The notes beneath the pieces are model-generated. The model was given only the letters and a program-made list of their open reading frames with translations, was not told the DNA's origin and did no database searches. A stretch of DNA of 64,000 nucleotides from Flavobacterium sp. DG2-3 (GTDB taxonomy: Bacteria; Bacteroidota; Bacteroidia; Flavobacteriales; Flavobacteriaceae). Shown here in pieces: positions 1-8,830 of this stretch (position 1 is the first letter of the stretch; every line of letters starts with the position of its first letter). The position numbers and the translations under genes are program-made. The stretch is from positions 1-64,000 of the forward strand of contig NZ_JAVAMB010000024.1 of NCBI RefSeq assembly GCF_030730925.1. Direction: 5' to 3'.

Positions 1-77
1 AGATTTTAGATTTTAGATTTTAGATTTTAGATTTTAGATTTTAGATTTTAGATTTTAGATTTTAGATTTTAGATTTT
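1..77. repeat. Heptamer tandem array (AGATTTT)x11
   Basis: Eleven perfect copies of the 7-mer AGATTTT start at the window edge, so the array may continue upstream. The opposite arm CTAAAATCTAAAATC lies at about 142-156, and between the arms is a smaller inverted repeat, TTCCAAAAAAA / TTTTTTTGGAA (78-88 / 106-116). The same TTTAGATTTTAG sequence family recurs near 26.7 kb and 35.6-36.1 kb. No gene is seen before miaB. Confidence 0.9.
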
Positions 78-206
78 TCCAAAAAAATCGCTGCGCTCTT
101 TTTTTGGAATTTGGGATTTCAAAAATTGGAATTTCTATTCTAAAATCTAAAATCAGAAATCTAAAATTCTTTTCTGCCATCTTGTCATATTTTATAGCTT
201 TTGCCC

Positions 207-214
207 TATCTTTG
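207..214 (+). promoter_or_regulatory. Putative -7 box of miaB promoter
   Basis: TATCTTTG matches the Bacteroidota -7 consensus TAnnTTTG and lies 17 bp before the miaB ATG. A TTG at 182-184 could be the -33 element. The short leader fits this promoter type. This is a motif match only. Confidence 0.5.
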
Positions 215-231
215 CACTTTGAATTTTTACA

Positions 232-1677
232 ATGGAAAAGATTATTGAAGAAAGTAAACAGGGCGAAAGTCTTGTTTTGGAAAATAAACCTGAGAATACT
301 AAAAAACTCTTTATAGAAAGTTACGGCTGTGCGATGAATTTTTCGGACAGTGAAGTCGTAGCTTCGATTTTATCTGACGGCGGTTACAATACAACTTCGG
401 TTTTAGAGGAAGCCGATTTGGTTTTGGTAAACACTTGCTCTATCCGTGACAAAGCAGAACAGACTATTCGTAAACGTCTGGAAAAATACAACGCGGTAAA
501 ACGTACGAATCCGAAAATGAAAGTGGGCGTTTTGGGCTGTATGGCAGAGCGTTTGAAAAGTCAGTTTTTGGAAGAAGAAAAGATTGTTGACCTTGTTGTG
601 GGACCAGACGCTTATAAAGATCTTCCGAATTTATTGGCTGAAGTTGAAGAAGGACGTGACGCGATCAATGTCATTTTATCAAAAGAAGAAACTTACGGAG
701 ATATTTCACCTGTTCGTTTGATGAGTAACGGAATCACGGCATTGGTATCGATTACGCGTGGATGTGATAATATGTGTACGTTCTGCGTTGTTCCTTTTAC
801 ACGCGGACGTGAGCGCAGTCGTGAACCTCAAAGTATTATGACTGAGATTCAAGATTTATGGAATAAAGGCTATAAAGAAGTTACACTTTTAGGTCAGAAC
901 GTTGACAGTTACCTTTGGTACGGTGGCGGTTTGAAAAAGGATTTTGTAAACGCTTCTGAAATGCAGAAAGCAACGGCTGTAGATTTTGATCAATTATTAG
1001 AAATGGTTGCGGCTGGTTTTCCTAAAATGCGTATTCGATTTTCGACTTCGAATCCGCAGGACATGCACGAAAGCATTTTACATGTTATTGCTAAATATCC
1101 GAATATCTGTAAACATATTCACTTACCAGTTCAGTCTGGAAGTAACCGAATTTTGAAAGAAATGAATCGTCTGCATTCTCGTGAAGAATATATGGCTTTG
1201 ATTGATAAAATTAGAGCGATTGTTCCAGATGCTTCGATTTCGCAAGATATGATTGCTGGTTTTCCAACAGAAACTGAAGAAGATCACCAAGATACAATGA
1301 GTTTAATGGAATATGTAAAATATAATTTCGGTTATATGTATTCGTATTCTGAGCGTCCTGGGACTTTGGCTGGAAGAAAAATGGAAGATGATGTCGAAGA
1401 AGAAACTAAAGCGAGAAGGTTACAGGAAATTGTGGATCTACAGCAAAAACATGCTTGGTTTAGAAGCGAGGAATTTGTTGGAAAAACGGTTGAAGTTTTA
1501 GTGGAGAAAGTTTCTAAAAAATCAAAAGACGAATTCTCTGGAAGAAACTCTCAAAGTATTACGGTGGTTTTCCCGAAAGAGAATTATAAAATTGGAGATT
1601 TCGTAAACGTAAAAATCACAAGCTGTACTAGTGGAACTTTAAAAGGTGAAGCTGTGGGATATTCTGAAATGAATTAG
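232..1677 (+). CDS. miaB: tRNA-2-methylthio-N6-dimethylallyladenosine synthase MiaB
   Basis: This radical-SAM methylthiotransferase turns i6A37 into ms2i6A37 in tRNAs that read UNN codons. The 481 residues show the full family layout. The N-terminal UPF0004 domain carries three cluster-binding cysteines (C33, C69, C103). The radical-SAM motif is CDNMCTFC with C178, C182 and C185. A TRAM-like RNA-binding domain fills the last 70 or so residues. The ATG follows a TAnnTTTG promoter at 17 bp. The next gene is a small accessory gene inserted before the sigma-54 regulator. Length and motifs are normal for the family. Confidence 0.97.
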   Translation: MEKIIEESKQGESLVLENKPENTKKLFIESYGCAMNFSDSEVVASILSDGGYNTTSVLEEADLVLVNTCSIRDKAEQTIRKRLEKYNAVKRTNPKMKVGVLGCMAERLKSQFLEEEKIVDLVVGPDAYKDLPNLLAEVEEGRDAINVILSKEETYGDISPVRLMSNGITALVSITRGCDNMCTFCVVPFTRGRERSREPQSIMTEIQDLWNKGYKEVTLLGQNVDSYLWYGGGLKKDFVNASEMQKATAVDFDQLLEMVAAGFPKMRIRFSTSNPQDMHESILHVIAKYPNICKHIHLPVQSGSNRILKEMNRLHSREEYMALIDKIRAIVPDASISQDMIAGFPTETEEDHQDTMSLMEYVKYNFGYMYSYSERPGTLAGRKMEDDVEEETKARRLQEIVDLQQKHAWFRSEEFVGKTVEVLVEKVSKKSKDEFSGRNSQSITVVFPKENYKIGDFVNVKITSCTSGTLKGEAVGYSEMN

Positions 1678-1678
1678 G

Positions 1679-1712
1679 TTTAACCGCAAATTTCACAAAT
1701 TTTCACAAATTA
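1679..1712 (+). repeat. Left inverted repeat flanking the GxxExxY gene
   Basis: TTAACCGCAAATTTCACA and the bases after it form an arm that matches the reverse complement of 2113-2146 at 28 of 32 positions by my alignment. The gene lies between the arms. Related CCACAAATTACACAAATT sequence occurs without a gene at 8608-8740. Confidence 0.75.
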
Positions 1713-1719
1713 ATGCTTC

Positions 1720-2109
1720 ATGAATAACGTTGCCGAATATTATTATAAAAAAGATGAGAACTACAAAATTGTAGGCATCTGTATGGAAGTACATAGATTA
1801 TTAGGTCCTGGTTTACTTGAAATTGTATACAAAGATGCTTTAGAAATTGAATTCAAAAATCATGGGATTCCGTACCAAAGAGAAAAGGAATTTGCAATTG
1901 AATACAAAGGGGTTATACTGCCTCATAAATTTTATGCCGATTTCATAGTTTATGATGACATAATCTTGGAAGTGAAATCTGTAAAGGAAATTTGTAATGA
2001 TCATCTTGCACAGACCTTAAATTATATGAAACTGGCAGATACTCCAGTTTGAATTATTGCAAATTTTCAAAACAAATCATTAATCCATAAACGATTAATA
2101 AATTCATAA
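1720..2109 (+). pseudogene. GxxExxY family protein with in-frame TGA (PD-(D/E)XK-like fold)
   Basis: The open part is 110 codons (1720-2052) and contains the signature GLLEIVY (G31, E34, Y37), which names the family. It also has nuclease-type residues D74, E84-x-K86 and Q98-xxx-Y102. Family members continue past ...KLAxxPVG with a sequence like LLINF...KRLI. Here the Gly codon position is TGA (2050-2052). The same frame then stays open for 18 more codons (IIANFQNKSLIHKRLINS) to TAA at 2107, which looks exactly like the family C-terminus. One GGA-to-TGA change therefore seems to have truncated the gene. The core might still fold, so a shortened product cannot be excluded. The family's biological role is not established. 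Inverted repeats flank the gene. Confidence 0.8.
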
Positions 2110-2112
2110 AAC

Positions 2113-2146
2113 AAAATTTGCGATAATTTGTGTAATTTGTGGTTAA
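2113..2146 (+). repeat. Right inverted repeat flanking the GxxExxY gene
   Basis: This is the partner of 1679-1712 in opposite orientation (AATTTGTGTAATTTGTGG...). It begins four bases after the TAA of the read-through frame, so the two arms closely bracket the full-length gene. Confidence 0.75.
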
Positions 2147-2256
2147 TTTAATACAATCTTTTTTTCATTAGAAAAATCAGTGGCAAAAGAAAAAAATATA
2201 AGCCAAAGTTTTAGGCATAGAAAAACCTAAAACAAACAAAACTTGAAACAAAACAT

Positions 2257-3519
2257 ATGGAAACAGTTCAAGCAATAAAACAGCGATTTGAGATTATCGG
2301 AAATGATCCGAAATTAAATCGTGCCATCGAAAAAGCCATTCAGGTTGCTCCTACTGATATTTCGGTTATGGTGACTGGGGAAAGTGGTGTTGGTAAAGAA
2401 AATATTCCAAGAATTATACATTCGCTTTCGCACAGAAAGCATGGTAAATATATTGCCGTAAACTGCGGTGCAATTCCTGAGGGAACAATTGACAGTGAAC
2501 TTTTTGGACACGAAAAAGGCGCTTTTACAGGCGCAACAAGCACGCGTGAAGGTTATTTTGAAGTAGCCGACGGCGGAACAATTTTTCTTGATGAAGTTGG
2601 AGAATTACCTCTAACAACTCAAGTTCGTTTGTTACGTGTACTTGAAAACGGTGAATTTATTAAAGTAGGTTCGTCTCAGGTTCAAAAAACAAACGTTCGT
2701 ATTGTGGCTGCAACCAATGTGAATTTATTTAATGCAATTGAAAAAGGGAAATTCCGTGAAGATTTGTACTATCGTTTAAGTACGGTCGAAATCACGCTAC
2801 CACCTTTGCGCGAAAGAAATGATGATATTCATTTATTGTTTAGAAAATTTGTTGCGGATTTTGCTCATAAATATAAAATGCCGCCTTTAAGACTGGATGA
2901 CGATGCAGTGCAGCTTTTGCAAAAATTCAGATGGAGCGGAAACATTCGTCAGCTTCGAAATGTGGCGGAACAAATTTCTGTTTTAGAAACCAATCGTGAT
3001 ATCACCCTTGCTACTTTACAATCGTATTTGCCAGCCGAAGGAAGTAATCTGCCTTCAGTTATTAGCGACAGCAAAAAAGAAAGCGATTTTAGTACGGAAA
3101 GAGATATTTTGTATAAAGTGCTTTTTGATATGAGAAGCGATCTGAACGATTTGAAAAAACTGACTTTGGAATTAATGAAAAACGGAAGTTCAAAAGTACA
3201 GGATATTAATCCGAATCTAATTCAGAAAATATACGGAAATCAGCAAAATGACAGCGAAATAGATTTTGAAGAAGAGCCTAGAACTGCTGTTATGGCAACA
3301 CCTGCTGTTCGTGAAGACAATTATCGTATACAAGATAACAATAATTATCTAGATGCAGAAACAATCGAAGAAGAGGAAATTTTACGTTTGGAACAGAAAG
3401 AAATCGAAATGATCAAAAAATCATTAGAGAAAAACAAAGGAAAACGTAAGGCTGCAGCAGACGAATTAGGAATTTCTGAAAGAACTTTATACCGTAAAAT
3501 CAAACAATTCGACCTTTAA
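2257..3519 (+). CDS. Sigma-54 interaction (AAA+) transcriptional activator without receiver domain
   Basis: This bacterial enhancer-binding protein hydrolyses ATP to open RpoN promoters. The AAA+ domain starts almost at the N-terminus: Walker A GESGVGKE (41-48), the sigma-54 contact loop GAFTGA (88-93), Walker B GTIFLDE (107-113) and the ...RERNDDI sensor region. A 90-residue linker leads to a Fis-type helix-turn-helix at the C-terminus (KRKAAADELGISERTLYRKI). No receiver, GAF or PAS domain is present, so activity is probably set by its level or by partner proteins. The target genes are not known. It is followed by lptE and lies between miaB and the lptE-secG-groESL genes. Confidence 0.93.
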   Translation: METVQAIKQRFEIIGNDPKLNRAIEKAIQVAPTDISVMVTGESGVGKENIPRIIHSLSHRKHGKYIAVNCGAIPEGTIDSELFGHEKGAFTGATSTREGYFEVADGGTIFLDEVGELPLTTQVRLLRVLENGEFIKVGSSQVQKTNVRIVAATNVNLFNAIEKGKFREDLYYRLSTVEITLPPLRERNDDIHLLFRKFVADFAHKYKMPPLRLDDDAVQLLQKFRWSGNIRQLRNVAEQISVLETNRDITLATLQSYLPAEGSNLPSVISDSKKESDFSTERDILYKVLFDMRSDLNDLKKLTLELMKNGSSKVQDINPNLIQKIYGNQQNDSEIDFEEEPRTAVMATPAVREDNYRIQDNNNYLDAETIEEEEILRLEQKEIEMIKKSLEKNKGKRKAAADELGISERTLYRKIKQFDL

Positions 3520-3595
3520 AAAACAAATTCCAATCTTTTAAATTCCAAATTCTAAGATTGGATCTTCAAAATATAATAAACTCCAAAAATAAATT

Positions 3596-3636
3596 CCAAA
3601 TTGCTTCGCCTGTTCGCTATCGCTCGAGTCCAAATT
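3596..3636 (+). repeat. 27-bp mini-repeat with 7-bp direct flanks, copy 1
   Basis: The core at 3603-3629 reads GCTTCGCCTGTTCGCT, then A, then TCGCTCGAGT. It is bordered on both sides by CCAAATT (3596-3602 and 3630-3636). The second copy, at 8839-8865 in inverse orientation, differs by one base and is bordered by a different direct repeat. It interrupts an AT-rich inverted repeat upstream of lptE. Confidence 0.85.
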
Positions 3637-3708
3637 AGTATATTTGGCGAAATTTGGAATTTGATATTTCACTATAATGGTGAACATTGGAATTTGACTA
3701 AAAAAATT

Positions 3709-4227
3709 ATGAAAAAAATATATTCTCTTTTCGCCTTATTAAGCCTTTTTATGTTGAGTGGCTGTGGAGTTTACAACTTTACAGGAGCAAAACCAATCGA
3801 TGCTAAAACATTTCAAGTTAACTTCTTTCAGAATAATGCAGATCTAGTTGAGCCTGGAATCGACAGAACTTTCACCTTGACTTTACAAGATTTGATCATG
3901 AACCAGACCAATTTAAACTTGGTAAGCACTGGAGGCGAATTAACTTACGAAGGTGAAATTACAGACTACCGCATTACTCCAATGACTGCAACGGCTGTAT
4001 CAACAGACGGAACTGCGGGAGCGGCACAAAACCGTTTGTCAATTCGTGTTCAGGTAAGATTCGCAAATAAAAAGAAAGAAACTGATGATTTTGAAAAATC
4101 ATTTGAGTTTTATTATGACTTTCCAGGACAAGAATTACCGACTGGATCAGTTTTGAGCGAAGCTATAAGGGTTATTTTTGAAAGAATTACCCAAGATATC
4201 TTTAATGAATCATTGGCTAAATGGTAA
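3709..4227 (+). CDS. lptE: LPS assembly lipoprotein LptE-like
   Basis: This is the outer-membrane lipoprotein thought to plug the LptD channel that inserts lipopolysaccharide. I start it at ATG 3709, giving 172 residues. The longer frame from TTG 3601 would translate the mini-repeat and low-complexity DNA, and it would bury the signal peptide. From 3709 the N-terminus is a clear lipoprotein signal (KKIYSLFALLSLFMLSGC) with lipid-modified Cys19. The rest is a compact mixed alpha/beta domain as in the family. The order regulator-lptE-acidic protein-secG-groESL supports the assignment. Sequence identity to proteobacterial LptE is low, so the name rests on the lipoprotein signal and context. Confidence 0.8.
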   Translation: MKKIYSLFALLSLFMLSGCGVYNFTGAKPIDAKTFQVNFFQNNADLVEPGIDRTFTLTLQDLIMNQTNLNLVSTGGELTYEGEITDYRITPMTATAVSTDGTAGAAQNRLSIRVQVRFANKKKETDDFEKSFEFYYDFPGQELPTGSVLSEAIRVIFERITQDIFNESLAKW

Positions 4228-4295
4228 GTTTGCTTGCTTAAATAAACAAGTAAAACAAACTATTAATAAATAATTAAAACAATTAAAACCAAAAA

Positions 4296-6080
4296 ATGAA
4301 CGTTAGCGATTATACCTACTTAATGAACAAACCCGATGCTATTACAGAAAAGCAAGCGGATGCATTAGGCAGTGTTTTGAATGAATTTCCGTATTTTCAA
4401 AGTGCACGCGCATTGCGACTAAAGGGACTTTATAACCAAAACAGTTTTAAGTATAATTATGCTTTGAAGGTTACGGCTGCGTATACTTCTGACCGTTCTG
4501 TTTTATTTGATTTTATAACTTCTGAGGCTTTTACTTCTATTCAGAATGATTTCTACGAACAAAAACTGAGAGATCTTTTGGAGATTACTGTTTTTGACAG
4601 CGAAATAATTTCGCCAGAACAAATTCAGAAAGCTATTGAAATAAAAGCTGACATTGAAGAACAGCCTATTTCAGAGCCAATCAAAGAAGTTCAAATATCT
4701 CCTATTGAAAAACCTTCAATTGCAGAATCTGTAATAACTGAAGAATCTGTAAAAACTGAAGAATCTATAAAAGTTGAAGAAGTTGCAAAAGCTGATGAAT
4801 CGGTAAAAGTTGAAGAACCGATAAAAACGGAAGAACCGGTAATTGCCGAAGAGCCTAGAAAAATGCCAGAAATAGATCCGTCTATATTCTTGGCAATAAA
4901 AGAAGCTCAGACAATAACTTTTGAGAAACCTGCAATAAAAGAAGAAGAGCTTAAACCGCTTCCAGAAATAGATTTATCTATTTTTAAAGCCATAAAAGAA
5001 GCGCAATCGGTAACTTTTGAAAAACCTGCCATAGAAGAAGCAGGACAGAAAACGGATTCTATTGAACACAATATTGTAGAGGAAGTCGAGGAAACAGAAA
5101 CAGCTCCGTTGACAGAATCTACACCAATTGAAGAGCCTAAAATTGATCGTATAGAAAATTCTATTTTAAGTTCTATCAAAGTTTCTGAAACACCTTCTGT
5201 ACCAGAGCCTATAAAAATTGAAGAACCTAAAAATGAGCGCGTCGAAAACTCTATTTTAAGTTCTATTAAAGAAGCTGAAGCTGCAACTGCTGAACAATCT
5301 GAAAAAACAGAAGAAGCAAAAGCGGATCCTATTATAGAAGAGCCTGTTTTAAATTCGGCTGAAGAAGAGGAAGATGACAGTGTTATTGAAGAAATGATTA
5401 TTCCTGAATTCAAAATGAATACTGTTGAACGATCTATTCTTTCTTCTATTAGAGAATCTGAAACAAAAGCTCCTGAAGAACCAAAAGTAGCGATTGAAGA
5501 AGCTGCAGTTGAAACTGAGGATGAAGAAGAAGAAATTCAAGAAATTCAAGAGGAAAATGAAGAACCGATTGAAGAAATAATCGAGGAAGAAGAAGAAAAT
5601 GAACCTGCTAGAACAGCTGCTGAACATTTAGAAATTGGAAAACCTTTGGATTTTTCTTTAAATGAAAAACATTCATTCCAAGAATGGCTGCAATTATCTA
5701 GAACAGAACCTATTGACCGTTCAAATGATCTTTCGCCAGAGGAAAGAGCAGAAAAAGAAGCTGCTGAAAAAGCAAAACAGGAAGAAGAAAGACAAAAAAA
5801 GGCCGAAATTATCGATAAATTTATCGAAACCAACCCGAAAATTTCTCCAATAAAACCTAACAGCAATGCTCCAGCGGTACAAATTGAAAGCAATTCTGAA
5901 GACAATTCATACCTAATGACCGAGACTTTGGCTAGAGTTTATCTGGAACAAAAGAAATATACAAAAGCAATTCAGGCATATGAAATATTAATTTTGAAAT
6001 ATCCAGAAAAAATTACTTTCTTTGCAGACCGCATATCGGATATAAAGATTTTACAACAAAATAACAATAACAATAATTAA
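4296..6080 (+). CDS. Acidic repeat protein with C-terminal TPR-like segment
   Basis: I do not recognise a characterised function. The N-terminal 110 residues form a helical domain (MNVSDYTYLMNKPDAI...). A long region very rich in Glu, Pro, Ala and Lys follows (about 130-440). It contains degenerate internal repeats: SIFxAIKEAQ-TFEKPAI twice (near 205 and 240) and the motif ENSILSSIK/ERSILSSIR three times (near 288, 325 and 385). The C-terminus has one TPR-like helix pair (TLARVYLEQKKYTKAIQAYEILILKYP) and ends in a run of Asn. No signal peptide is seen. It is followed three bases later by secG, so it is probably co-transcribed with it. The repeats may vary in number between strains. Confidence 0.8.
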   Translation: MNVSDYTYLMNKPDAITEKQADALGSVLNEFPYFQSARALRLKGLYNQNSFKYNYALKVTAAYTSDRSVLFDFITSEAFTSIQNDFYEQKLRDLLEITVFDSEIISPEQIQKAIEIKADIEEQPISEPIKEVQISPIEKPSIAESVITEESVKTEESIKVEEVAKADESVKVEEPIKTEEPVIAEEPRKMPEIDPSIFLAIKEAQTITFEKPAIKEEELKPLPEIDLSIFKAIKEAQSVTFEKPAIEEAGQKTDSIEHNIVEEVEETETAPLTESTPIEEPKIDRIENSILSSIKVSETPSVPEPIKIEEPKNERVENSILSSIKEAEAATAEQSEKTEEAKADPIIEEPVLNSAEEEEDDSVIEEMIIPEFKMNTVERSILSSIRESETKAPEEPKVAIEEAAVETEDEEEEIQEIQEENEEPIEEIIEEEEENEPARTAAEHLEIGKPLDFSLNEKHSFQEWLQLSRTEPIDRSNDLSPEERAEKEAAEKAKQEEERQKKAEIIDKFIETNPKISPIKPNSNAPAVQIESNSEDNSYLMTETLARVYLEQKKYTKAIQAYEILILKYPEKITFFADRISDIKILQQNNNNNN

Positions 6081-6083
6081 GTA

Positions 6084-6425
6084 ATGAGCACATTTTCAAT
6101 TTTTTTAGTTTTAATTACAATAGTTTGTTTTCTATTGATCGTAGTTATCATGGTACAAAACCCTAAAGGAGGCGGATTGTCTTCTACTATCAGCGGAACG
6201 CAGATGTTAGGTGGAGTACAAAAAACAACTGACTTTTTAGATAAAAGTACTTGGACTTTGGCTACTGTTTTAATTGTGCTAATTTTACTTTCAAGCTTAA
6301 GCTTCTCTGGATCTTTAAGCGATACTGAATCTAAAATCATTGACAAAACTGAAGCTCCTGTAAATGCACCTGCAGCTCCAGCACAAGGAACTACTCCTGC
6401 TCCAGCAGCACCAGCGACTAAATAA
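6084..6425 (+). CDS. secG: Preprotein translocase subunit SecG
   Basis: SecG is the small accessory subunit of the SecYEG inner-membrane channel. The 113 residues have two hydrophobic helices (about 3-22 and 50-70). The family motif MVQNPKGGGLSSTISGTQMLGG lies between them (first part at residues 22-33). A low-complexity Ala/Pro/Thr tail ends the protein. It starts three bases after the stop of the acidic repeat protein and is followed by a terminator hairpin. Confidence 0.94.
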   Translation: MSTFSIFLVLITIVCFLLIVVIMVQNPKGGGLSSTISGTQMLGGVQKTTDFLDKSTWTLATVLIVLILLSSLSFSGSLSDTESKIIDKTEAPVNAPAAPAQGTTPAPAAPATK

Positions 6426-6448
6426 TTTTAGCTCGATATAAAAATCTA

Positions 6449-6479
6449 ATGCCAGCCTGTCAAAGCTGGCATTTTTTTT
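6449..6479 (+). terminator. Rho-independent terminator after secG
   Basis: An 8-bp stem ATGCCAGC / GCTGGCAT with an 8-base loop is followed directly by a T run. It separates secG from groES. Confidence 0.9.
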
Positions 6480-6570
6480 AAGAAATAATGTCAGTTTTTG
6501 TAGCATGGCATAGTTTCTGAAAGTTTATAGAACAAGAAAAAAAACGTATAACTTATAATAATATAAAATC

Positions 6571-6846
6571 ATGGCTTTAAACATTAAACCGCTTTCAGAC
6601 CGCGTACTTATTGAGCCTGTTGCAGCTGAAACTAAAACTGCCTCAGGTATTTTTATTCCAGATACTGCCAAAGAGAAACCACAAAAAGGAACTGTAGTTG
6701 CAGTAGGAAACGGAACTAAAGATCATACAATGACTGTAAAAGTTGGAGACACTGTTCTTTATGGCAAATACGCAGGAACAGAATTAAAACTGGAAGGCAC
6801 TGATTATTTAATCATGCGCGAGGATGATATTTTAGCGATTATCTAA
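6571..6846 (+). CDS. groS: Co-chaperonin GroES
   Basis: GroES is the heptameric lid of the GroEL folding chamber in the cytoplasm. The 91 residues match the family from LKPLSDRVLIEP through the mobile loop (ETKTASGIFIPDTAKEK, about 21-37) to the C-terminal LIMREDDILAII. groEL follows 75 bp downstream. I saw no CIRCE (HrcA) inverted repeat or clean TAnnTTTG box in the 90 bp upstream, so the heat-shock control is not visible here. Confidence 0.98.
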   Translation: MALNIKPLSDRVLIEPVAAETKTASGIFIPDTAKEKPQKGTVVAVGNGTKDHTMTVKVGDTVLYGKYAGTELKLEGTDYLIMREDDILAII

Positions 6847-6921
6847 AAAATATTGTATTAAGTACGGAGATTAAAAACTTCCTTTAACTTGAAACAAATC
6901 AAACTTTAAACAAAAATTAAA

Positions 6922-8553
6922 ATGGCAAAAGATATAAAATTTGATATTGAAGCACGTGACGGTTTAAAACGTGGTGTTGATGCATTAGCAAATGCTGTAA
7001 AAGTAACTCTTGGACCAAAAGGTCGTAACGTAATTATCGGAAAATCATTTGGTGGACCAACGGTTACTAAAGATGGTGTTTCTGTTGCAAAAGAAATCGA
7101 ATTAAAAGACGCATTAGAAAATATGGGTGCGCAAATGGTAAAAGAAGTTGCTTCTAAAACCAATGATTTAGCTGGAGACGGTACTACAACGGCTACAGTT
7201 TTAGCTCAAGCTATCGTAAAAGAAGGTTTGAAAAACGTTGCTGCTGGAGCAAATCCAATGGACTTGAAACGTGGTATCGACAAAGCTGTTGAAACTATCG
7301 TGGCTGACTTAGCTAAACAAGCTAAAGTGGTTGGAAGTGACTCAGACAAAATCAAACAAATTGCTTCTATCTCTGCTAACAACGACGAAGTTATTGGTGA
7401 ATTAATCGCTACAGCTTTCGCTAAAGTTGGAAAAGAAGGTGTTATCACTGTTGAAGAAGCTAAAGGAACTGACACTTTCGTTGACGTTGTTGAAGGTATG
7501 CAGTTTGACAGAGGATATCTTTCTCCTTACTTCGTAACAAATCCAGAGAAAATGGAAGTTGAATTAGACTCTCCATACATCTTATTATACGACAAAAAAG
7601 TTTCTTCTCTTAAAGAATTACTTCCAGTTTTAGAGCCAGTTGCTCAATCAGGAAAACCATTATTGATTATCGCTGAAGATGTTGATGGTGAAGCGCTTTC
7701 TACATTAGTAGTAAACAAATTAAGAGGTGCTCTTAAAATTGCTGCTGTAAAAGCTCCAGGTTTCGGAGACAGAAGAAAAGCTATGTTAGAAGATATCGCA
7801 ATCTTAACTGGCGGAACTGTAATTTCTGAAGAAAGAGGTTATACTTTAGAAAATACAACTATCGAAATGTTAGGAAACGCAAAAAGAGTTTCTATCGATA
7901 AAGACAATACAACTATCGTAAGTGGTGCTGGTGAGGCAGATATCATCAAAAACCGTGTGAACCAAATTAAAGGTCAGATGGAAACTACTACATCTGATTA
8001 CGATAAAGAAAAATTACAAGAGCGTCTAGCTAAATTAGCTGGAGGTGTTGCAGTTCTTTACGTTGGTGCTGCTTCTGAAGTTGAAATGAAAGAGAAAAAA
8101 GACAGAGTAGATGATGCTCTTCACGCAACTCGTGCTGCTGTAGAAGAAGGAATCGTTGCTGGTGGTGGTGTGGCGCTATTAAGAGCTAAACTTGCTTTAG
8201 CTGACTTAAAAGCAGATAACGCTGACGAGGCTACAGGAATCCAAATCGTTTCTCGTGCTGTTGAATCTCCGTTAAGAACTATCGTTGAAAACGCTGGTCT
8301 TGAAGGTTCTGTGGTTGTGGCTAAAGTTTCTGAAGGTTCAGGTGATTTTGGATACAATGCAAAAACTGACGAATATGTAGATATGCTTACTGCAGGAATT
8401 ATCGATCCTAAAAAAGTAACTCGTGTGGCTCTTGAAAATGCTGCATCTGTTTCTGGAATGATCTTAACTACAGAATGTGCATTAATTGATATTAAAGAAG
8501 AAAATGCCGGAGGCGGAATGCCAATGGGTGGCGGTATGCCAGGAATGATGTAA
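6922..8553 (+). CDS. groL: Chaperonin GroEL
   Basis: This is the 60-kDa tetradecameric ATP-driven folding chamber. The 543 residues begin with AKDIKFDIEARDGLKRGVDALANAVKVTLGPKGRNV and contain the ATP-site motif DGTTTATVLAQ near 87-97. The protein ends in the usual Gly/Met-rich tail (GGGMPMGGGMPGMM). It forms an operon with groES and ends at a terminator. Codon use is visibly more uniform than in neighbouring genes, as expected for a highly expressed gene. Confidence 0.99.
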   Translation: MAKDIKFDIEARDGLKRGVDALANAVKVTLGPKGRNVIIGKSFGGPTVTKDGVSVAKEIELKDALENMGAQMVKEVASKTNDLAGDGTTTATVLAQAIVKEGLKNVAAGANPMDLKRGIDKAVETIVADLAKQAKVVGSDSDKIKQIASISANNDEVIGELIATAFAKVGKEGVITVEEAKGTDTFVDVVEGMQFDRGYLSPYFVTNPEKMEVELDSPYILLYDKKVSSLKELLPVLEPVAQSGKPLLIIAEDVDGEALSTLVVNKLRGALKIAAVKAPGFGDRRKAMLEDIAILTGGTVISEERGYTLENTTIEMLGNAKRVSIDKDNTTIVSGAGEADIIKNRVNQIKGQMETTTSDYDKEKLQERLAKLAGGVAVLYVGAASEVEMKEKKDRVDDALHATRAAVEEGIVAGGGVALLRAKLALADLKADNADEATGIQIVSRAVESPLRTIVENAGLEGSVVVAKVSEGSGDFGYNAKTDEYVDMLTAGIIDPKKVTRVALENAASVSGMILTTECALIDIKEENAGGGMPMGGGMPGMM

Positions 8554-8574
8554 TTCGTTCTCTTCTTAAAACTT

Positions 8575-8608
8575 AAAAGCGCTGGATTTTTATCTGGCGC
8601 TTTTTTTT
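8575..8608 (+). terminator. Terminator after groEL
   Basis: The stem AAAAGCGC / GCGCTTTT (8 bp) is followed by a T run, 21 bases after the groEL stop codon. Confidence 0.85.
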
Positions 8609-8830
8609 AGCCACAAATTCACGAATTATTTTTTTCTAATCTATATGTATATTTTTATTTGCCACAGATTACACAGATTAAAAGGTTTTTTTTTACCACA
8701 AATTACACAAATTTGCGCAAATTATTTTTTCTAATCTGTGAGAATCTCTTTTATCTGCGGCAAATTTTTTCACTTAAAGCATTTGTGCAATTAATGACAA
8801 CTATTTTTAAACACAAAGATTTGAAAAAAT

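Noticed and set aside
104..316. 70-codon frame across the miaB start
   Set aside because: It runs through repeat DNA and the miaB promoter and overlaps miaB in another frame.
3601..3708. N-terminal extension of lptE from TTG
   Set aside because: It translates the 27-bp mini-repeat, and the lipoprotein signal starts exactly at 3709.
4907..5413. 168-codon minus-strand frame in the acidic repeat gene
   Set aside because: It is the mirror of Glu/Ile-rich repeats (Ser-rich translation) and has no family features.
6480..6570. CIRCE element before groES
   Set aside because: I looked for TTAGCACTC-N9-GAGTGCTAA and saw nothing similar.
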